From an uncultured Lachnospiraceae bacterium (lineage in GTDB: Bacteria > Bacillota > Clostridia > Lachnospirales > Lachnospiraceae), in contig CALDLG010000196.1 in NCBI GenBank assembly GCA_937910785.1, positions 1 to 19,910 of the forward strand: a stretch of 19,910 nucleotides of DNA, written 5' to 3'. Below are positions 15,894 through 19,910 of this stretch, piece after piece. Numbering within the stretch: position 1 is the stretch's first letter; every line of letters starts with the position of its first letter. Below the pieces are notes generated by a model. It was not told the DNA's origin. It saw only the letters and a program-made list of their open reading frames with translations, and made no database searches. A program made the position numbers and the translations under genes.

Positions 15894-16850
15894 ATGAGTA
15901 TTTTAAAATTAAAGCCGGGCTTTAAGGATTATATGTGGGGCGGACACCGGCTGGTGGAGGAGTACGGAAAGGAGTACGCCGGAGAAATTCTGGCGGAATC
16001 CTGGGAGCTTTCCTGTTATCCCGATACGCCGTCCACGATCGCAAACGGTGTCCACAGCGGAAAAACGCTCCGGCAGTATATAGAGGAAGAGGGAAAAGAT
16101 GTGCTCGGCACAAATTGTGAACGGTTTGAAGATTTTCCGATTCTGATTAAGCTGATCGACGCCAAAGCCGATCTGTCCGTACAGGTGCATCCGGACAATG
16201 AATATGCGTTGAAGAAGGAAGGCCAGTACGGCAAAACGGAGATGTGGTATGTGGTGGATGCGGGAAAAGACGCTTTTCTCTATTTCGGATTTCGAAAAAA
16301 GATCAGCAGGGAAGAATTTGCCGCAAGAATCGAAGAAGGTACGCTTCTGGAGGCGTTAGAAGCGGTGCCAGTGAAAAGGGGAGATTTATTTTTTATCGAT
16401 GCCGGAACCATTCATGCGATCGGAAAGGACATTCTGCTTGCGGAAATTCAGCAGAATTCCAACGTGACCTACCGGGTTTATGATTACGGAAGAGTCGGTG
16501 CGGACGGAAGAAAAAGAGAACTCCATATCGATAAGGCGCTCGATGTGACGAAACGGGAGCCGGCTGACAGGAGCAAAGATTTTTATCCGCATCTTGCGGA
16601 CTGCGATTATTTTACGGTGGATAAGCTGAATCTGGACGGAGACGTGATGGAAGAAATGCAGGGCTGTGTGTCGGAAGCTTCCTTTATGAGCGTCCTGATT
16701 CTGGACGGCCGGGGAACGATCTCCAATCAGGGCGAAACGGTGGAATTTAAAAAGGGTGACAGTCTTTTTTTACCGGCAGGAAGCGGCGCTTACCGGATAG
16801 AGGGCGTCTGCGACGGACTCCTTACGACGATCCGGGAGAAGCGGGCATAA
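15894..16850 (+). CDS. manA: Mannose-6-phosphate isomerase (class I)
   Basis: Zinc enzyme interconverting mannose-6-phosphate and fructose-6-phosphate; it links mannose-1-phosphate from the GH130 enzymes (through a phosphomannomutase not in the window) to glycolysis. It has 318 residues from ATG 15894, because the family typically begins at this LKLKPGFKDYMWGG position; an in-frame ATG at 15882 would add four residues but sits only 2-3 bases after the GGG of its putative ribosome binding site. Visible metal and active-site motifs are QVHPDN (97-102, His99), TEMWY with Glu116, and AGTIHAIG with His174, followed by LLAEIQQNSNVTYRVYDYGR, the cupin signature. The C-terminal half is the second cupin (GDSLFLPAGSGAYRIEG). 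It is the last gene of the sugar operon, 22 bases after the esterase stop. Confidence 0.95.
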   Translation: MSILKLKPGFKDYMWGGHRLVEEYGKEYAGEILAESWELSCYPDTPSTIANGVHSGKTLRQYIEEEGKDVLGTNCERFEDFPILIKLIDAKADLSVQVHPDNEYALKKEGQYGKTEMWYVVDAGKDAFLYFGFRKKISREEFAARIEEGTLLEALEAVPVKRGDLFFIDAGTIHAIGKDILLAEIQQNSNVTYRVYDYGRVGADGRKRELHIDKALDVTKREPADRSKDFYPHLADCDYFTVDKLNLDGDVMEEMQGCVSEASFMSVLILDGRGTISNQGETVEFKKGDSLFLPAGSGAYRIEGVCDGLLTTIREKRA

Positions 16851-16878
16851 GAAAAGGTTTTTTCGTAAAAGAAGTCAC

Positions 16879-16947
16879 AAAAAAGGTGTAAAATCCGGGG
16901 CTTGTGGGATTGTGAAACAATTCCCCGGCCCCGGATTTTACACCTTT
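16879..16947 (-). terminator. Strong intrinsic terminator of the 34-codon minus-strand gene
   Basis: The 19-bp perfect stem 16882-16900 / 16929-16947 (AAAGGTG... with ...CACCTTT) is followed on the minus strand by T residues running to 16879, giving TTTTTT at the stem foot. It starts 13 bases after the small gene's stop. On the plus strand the U-run is only the three T bases inside the stem, so it may also end the manA transcript but less efficiently. Confidence 0.85.
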
Positions 16948-16960
16948 GTCCTTCCGGCAA

Positions 16961-17065
16961 TTATTCGCTGTCTTTTTTCTTCTTTTTCCGGATAGCCATA
17001 ACGATTGCGGTAACGGCTACCACGACAAAAGCGACATCAATAATGATCTCAATCATCTCGTACAT
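16961..17065 (-). CDS. 34-residue single-pass membrane microprotein (novel small gene)
   Basis: Small gene, too short for usual gene calling. Starting ATG is at 17065 and stop TAA at 16961-16963. The protein begins MYEMIEIIIDV, continues with a hydrophobic stretch of Ile, Val, Ala and Phe (about residues 5-25) and ends with a charged tail RKKKKKDSE, so it should sit in the membrane with the basic end inside. The Shine-Dalgarno is excellent: two GGAGG cores in a purine run at 17066-17080. It has a consensus promoter (17089-17117) and its own terminator (16879-16947), so every part of a transcription unit is present in about 240 bp. Function unknown; such peptides often act as partners of membrane proteins, but nothing here identifies one. 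It is oriented opposite to both neighbours. Confidence 0.8.
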   Translation of the reverse strand: MYEMIEIIIDVAFVVVAVTAIVMAIRKKKKKDSE

Positions 17066-17088
17066 CCCTCCTCCCTCCTCATAAAAAC

Positions 17089-17117
17089 AGTATATAAAAA
17101 AAACGGATATCTGACAA
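17089..17117 (-). promoter_or_regulatory. Sigma-A promoter of the 34-codon gene
   Basis: On the minus strand TTGTCA (17112-17117) and TATACT (17089-17094) are separated by exactly 17 bases, each matching consensus at 5 of 6 positions. Transcription would start near 17082, leaving a very short leader that is almost entirely Shine-Dalgarno. Confidence 0.75.
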
Positions 17118-17162
17118 GTTCAAATTGAAAAAAGCGGTTTGGAAACCGGGCGGTGAACGGGC

Positions 17163-17197
17163 CGGAAATTACGGGCGGAGATTTCCGTTTTGTTTTG
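17163..17197 (+). terminator. Weak plus-strand terminator before the chemotaxis gene
   Basis: CGGAAAT (17163-17169) pairs with ATTTCCG (17181-17187), followed by TTTTGTTTTGG. It probably insulates the chemotaxis gene from transcripts reading out of the manA operon. The stem is short, so termination may be incomplete. Confidence 0.55.
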
Positions 17198-17217
17198 GCA
17201 TTTGTGAAAGGCAGGTC

Positions 17218-17246
17218 TTGAAATTTTTCTTCCGTATATGTAAAAT
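17218..17246 (+). promoter_or_regulatory. Sigma-A promoter of the chemotaxis receptor gene
   Basis: TTGAAA (17218-17223), 17-base spacer, TAAAAT (17241-17246): 5 of 6 at both hexamers. The leader to ATG 17372 would be about 120 bases. I looked there for a c-di-GMP riboswitch, common before such genes, and did not see the expected conserved core. Confidence 0.65.
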
Positions 17247-17371
17247 AATAGAGTCGGGGTAAGACAAAAATTCATATTTCAATCAAGGTTACGGCTGCAG
17301 ATTGTCGCACGCACGCAGTGGAACGTGTTCGCATTCAAACTGGCAGACTAAGTAAGAATGGGGGATACAAT

Positions 17372-19342
17372 ATGAAGAAAATACAAACGAAGATTATGCT
17401 CATGGTGATTGCGGCAACCCTGGGGGGTTCCCTGATTAACAGCCTGCAGAGTGTAAAGACGACACGAAATTCCACAATATCGGCGATTGAGAAGACTTTA
17501 ACGGAAACGACGGAGCTTGCGGCATCTACGGCGCAGAACATGATATCGACATATACGCTGACAATTGCGGAGATGGCGGCAAATCCGACGCTTTATGATC
17601 CGAAAACCTCACTGACGCAGAAACAGGAGTTCATACAGTCGAAGGTGGAAGCATATTACATGCGTTTCGGCGGCATGGCGGATCTGGAGGGCTATGATGC
17701 GGTTCATGAAGTGGATATTTCCGGAGAACCCTTTTTCCAGGAGGCGGTCAGCGGAACAAACTATATGTCCGCTCCCTATGTGGTCGGAGATGATATGTTT
17801 CTGATGGTCTCAGCTCCGATTAAGGAAGGAGATACCATACATGGCGTGCTCTATTTTCAGTGTGATACCGATATCCTGCAGTCGATTGTGGAAAAAATTC
17901 AGATAGGTGAAGAAGGCGAATCCTATATTCTGGATAAAAACGGCGTTACCATCGCCTGCGGAGATTTAACGGCGGTGGAAGAGCAGGAAAATATTATAGC
18001 GGAAGCTGCGGCAAATCCGGGCGATCAGGATCTGCAGACGCTTGCTGCAGTAGAAAAGAAGATGATAGCCGGAGAGAACGGTATCGCGTTCTATTCCTAT
18101 GCGGAAGATAATTCCAACAATATTCAGGGATATACGCCGATTCCGGGAACCGACGGGTGGAGCGTTGCGGTAACGATGGATGAGGATGAGTTCATGCATG
18201 ACGCTTATGTCGGAAACAACAGGCAGATTGCCATTGCCATCGCGCTTTGCATCGTGGTTATTCTGATTTCGATTCTGCTCAGCCTTTCGATCGCAAGGCC
18301 GATCGTCCGGTGCGCGGATCGTCTGCGCGCGCTTGCGGAAGGAGACTTAAAGAGTCCTGTTCCGGAAGTAAGTAGTAAAGATGAGGTACATATTCTGGCG
18401 GATTCCATTTCGAGTCTGATTGAGAATTTCCGGGCCATTGTGAATGAGGTCGGAACGGTACTTGAGGCAATCGCCAACGGAGACCTGACGAAAGAGGCCG
18501 TCAATGCGGATTATCCCGGCGATTTCAGTGATCTGCAGAATTATCTGAGGATTATTAATGAGAAGCTCAACAATACGATGAGCGGCATTGTGGAAGCGGC
18601 GATACAGGTATCCGCCAATGCGGGGCAGATGGCTTCGAGCAGCTCCATGCTGTCTCAGGGAGCCGTAGAGCAGTCCAGCGCGGTCGAACAGCTTTCCGTA
18701 ACCATGTCGGATATGCAGCGCGATGCCGAAAAAACCGACGGATTCGTTATGGAAGCAAAGGCAGCGGTTGATTATGCCGGCGCGGAGCTGCAGGAAAGCG
18801 GCAGATATATTGAAGGTCTGAATCAGGCGATGAATCTGATTATGAAATCAACCAGTGAAATCAGCCATATTATCGACACGATTGAGGATATTGCGTCACA
18901 GACGAATATTCTGGCGTTGAACGCTTCCGTCGAAGCGGCCCGTGCAGGCGAGGCGGGCAGGGGCTTTGCGGTAGTCGCGGGAGAAATACGTGAGCTTGCG
19001 GCGAAATCCGATGAGGCGACGAAGGCGACGATGGAGCTGATCAGGAGCTCCACCGAGGCGGTCAATGGCGGCAGCACCGTAGTGGAAAAGGTAACGAAAT
19101 CGGTGACGAATGTCGTGTCAAAGTCTACGCAGATTGGGGAACAGATGAGTATCGTATCGGAGGCGATCGGGCGGCAGACAGGGGCCATCGGTCAGGTATC
19201 GGAAGCGATCAGTCAGATTTCCAATGTGGTGCAGTCCAATACCGCGACCGCGGAGGAAAGTGCGGTTTCCAGCAGGGAGATGTCGGAGCAGGCGGATATA
19301 CTGCAGCGGCTGGTCAGCGGTTTTTCCCTGCGCAGGAGGTAA
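17372..19342 (+). CDS. Methyl-accepting chemotaxis protein with extracellular Cache-type sensor
   Basis: Transmembrane chemoreceptor, 656 residues. I start it at ATG 17372, which has GGGGG 8 bases upstream and begins with a basic and hydrophobic segment (MKKIQTKIMLMVIAATLGG); the frame extends to 17318 without a good site. Residues 35-283 are extracytoplasmic and look like a double Cache domain (YYMRFGGMADLEGYDA, VSGTNYMSAPYV, FLMVSAPI, GESYILDKNGVTIA). The second membrane segment is about 285-308, followed by a HAMP domain (about 309-360). The cytoplasmic signalling domain has the hairpin tip IASQTNILALNASVEAARAGEAGRGFAVVAGEIRELA at about 508-543, which binds the CheA-CheW complex. The ligand is unknown; adjacency to a sugar locus is suggestive only, since the gene has its own promoter. 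Confidence 0.96.
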   Translation: MKKIQTKIMLMVIAATLGGSLINSLQSVKTTRNSTISAIEKTLTETTELAASTAQNMISTYTLTIAEMAANPTLYDPKTSLTQKQEFIQSKVEAYYMRFGGMADLEGYDAVHEVDISGEPFFQEAVSGTNYMSAPYVVGDDMFLMVSAPIKEGDTIHGVLYFQCDTDILQSIVEKIQIGEEGESYILDKNGVTIACGDLTAVEEQENIIAEAAANPGDQDLQTLAAVEKKMIAGENGIAFYSYAEDNSNNIQGYTPIPGTDGWSVAVTMDEDEFMHDAYVGNNRQIAIAIALCIVVILISILLSLSIARPIVRCADRLRALAEGDLKSPVPEVSSKDEVHILADSISSLIENFRAIVNEVGTVLEAIANGDLTKEAVNADYPGDFSDLQNYLRIINEKLNNTMSGIVEAAIQVSANAGQMASSSSMLSQGAVEQSSAVEQLSVTMSDMQRDAEKTDGFVMEAKAAVDYAGAELQESGRYIEGLNQAMNLIMKSTSEISHIIDTIEDIASQTNILALNASVEAARAGEAGRGFAVVAGEIRELAAKSDEATKATMELIRSSTEAVNGGSTVVEKVTKSVTNVVSKSTQIGEQMSIVSEAIGRQTGAIGQVSEAISQISNVVQSNTATAEESAVSSREMSEQADILQRLVSGFSLRRR

Positions 19343-19426
19343 GCGGTGTGTGCTGCTTGAGAGGCATTCTTTATTGCGGGAAAATGGACAGTGAATGAGT
19401 GTAAATGGACAGAATTAATTTTTTAC

Positions 19427-19455
19427 TTGACAAATAAACGACGATTTCATATAGT
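19427..19455 (+). promoter_or_regulatory. Strong sigma-A promoter of the T-box transcript
   Basis: Perfect TTGACA (19427-19432), 17-base spacer, TATAGT (19450-19455, 5 of 6). Transcription would begin near 19462, just before the CCCGG/CCGGG hairpin (19475-19490) that opens the leader. From 19343 to 19426 I see no gene and no clear terminator for the chemotaxis gene. Confidence 0.8.
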
Positions 19456-19461
19456 TTATGA

Positions 19462-19744
19462 TAATAAAGAAAAGCCCGGTATCTTCCGGGACAGTCAAAG
19501 GTAATGACAGAGAGGAGTACGCAGTGATCCGCCGCCAGAGAGAATGGCCCTGTGCTGGAAGGCCGTTTCGGAGAGGAATTGCGGAAGGTAGCTCTGGAAC
19601 CGGAACGCCGAACGGACAGGTGCAGTAAGTGTTCCCGCTTTATCCCCGTTAACGGATCAGACTCTGTCAGGAGTCATAGAGTGATAAACAAAGGTGGTAC
19701 CGCGTAATAACGCCCTTTGCCGGAAATGGCAGAGGGCGGTTTTT
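19462..19744 (+). promoter_or_regulatory. T-box leader, probable valine specificity
   Basis: tRNA-sensing riboswitch that lets transcription proceed when uncharged tRNA accumulates. The conserved T-box sequence AAAGGTGGTACCGCG (19690-19704) is unmistakable. Upstream, Stem I shows GAGAGGAGTACGCAG (19510-19524) with the usual GA-rich and AGTA elements, CCAGAGAGAATGG further on, and GTAGCTCTGGAACC closing the stem at about 19587-19600. The triplet before the closing G-CTCTGG is GTA, read as a valine codon. The controlled gene lies beyond the window; valS or a valine-related gene is the expectation (inference). The specifier is placed by eye and could be off by one base. Confidence 0.88.
19711..19744 (+). 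terminator. T-box terminator hairpin
   Basis: CGCCCT, with GCC inside, pairs with GGC and AGGGCG around GGAAAT (19711-19738), followed by TTTTT at 19740-19744. Its 5' side overlaps the segment that would form the alternative antiterminator with the T-box sequence. Confidence 0.88.
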
Positions 19745-19757
19745 ATGTAACGGAAAA

Positions 19758-19843
19758 TTTTGACACAGCGTGGAAGAACCGAAGGTTCTTCCGAACATAA
19801 TGCCGGAGGCATTTTGCTCTGTGACAGGGTTCAGGTGTCAAAA
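19758..19843. repeat. Multi-hairpin fold-back element downstream of the T-box
   Basis: TTTTGACAC (19758-19766) pairs with GTGTCAAAA (19835-19843). Inside, CACAG (19764-19768) can pair with CTGTG (19819-19823), and two tight hairpins lie between: GGAAGAACC/GGTTCTTCC (19772-19792; a C-TTCG-G tetraloop on the minus strand) and AATGCC/GGCATT (19799-19813). It resembles dispersed intergenic palindromic repeats, or a structured RNA segment of the leader. No gene is visible from 19745 to the window end. Confidence 0.75.
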
Positions 19844-19910
19844 GGTGCGATATAAAATTCTTATTGGCAGATTGTACAAAATATTCCCTTGCGTCTGACT
19901 TCGGAAAATG

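Noticed and set aside
17247..17371. Possible c-di-GMP riboswitch before the chemotaxis gene
   Set aside because: The leader has GC-rich pairing potential but lacks the conserved riboswitch core that I would expect; nothing else recognizable.
19528..19550. Similarity between T-box Stem I (CCGCCGCC, then AGAATGG) and the left arm of the 2716 fold-back element
   Set aside because: The match is short and interrupted, and in the T-box it falls on conserved Stem I elements; common origin is not supported.

Overview
The window looks like chromosomal DNA from a gut-type Firmicute, most likely a Lachnospiraceae member of the Roseburia/Blautia kind. The reasons are strong GGAGG-type ribosome binding sites, coding DNA of moderate GC with very AT-rich control regions, a T-box leader, a lipoprotein/two-permease sugar importer, and protein families typical of that group. 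Family assignments were made by reading the sequences; no database search was run.

Layout. 1-2686: a VanR/OmpR-type response regulator (missing its first few codons at the window edge), its histidine kinase, and a membrane-anchored polysaccharide deacetylase. 2687-3116: a 274-bp fold-back element, then a promoter. 3117-6595: a GH36 alpha-galactosidase, an unusual 11-bp-periodic repeat array, and a LacI-type regulator. 6601-8534, minus strand: a secreted/membrane protein of unknown function and an AraC-type regulator. 8535-8900: a very AT-rich divergent control region. 8901-16850: a run of plus-strand genes for a solute-binding lipoprotein, two permeases, two GH130 phosphorylases (a mannooligosaccharide type and a mannosylglucose type), a two-domain SGNH acetylesterase resembling CE17, and mannose-6-phosphate isomerase. 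16961-17065, minus strand: a 34-codon gene with its own promoter, Shine-Dalgarno and terminator. 17372-19342: a methyl-accepting chemotaxis protein. 19427-19910: a strong promoter, a T-box leader (specifier read as GTA, valine) and a multi-hairpin element; the controlled gene lies beyond the window.

How it works together. 3117-16850 reads as a beta-mannan (galacto/glucomannan) oligosaccharide utilization locus, like the one described in Roseburia intestinalis. Oligosaccharides are captured by the lipoprotein and imported. In the cytoplasm they are stripped of galactose (GH36) and acetyl groups (esterase) and phosphorolysed to mannose-1-phosphate by the two GH130 enzymes; ManA carries mannose-6-phosphate to fructose-6-phosphate. 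Secreted mannanase, mannobiose epimerase, phosphomannomutase and the transporter ATPase are not in the window. The enzymology follows a known system. The less expected features are the 34-codon gene, the helically phased repeat array, the fold-back element, a G8 tract in the binding-protein gene, a shared palindrome upstream of the two main sugar transcription units, and a possible long antisense 3' end on the LacI transcript.
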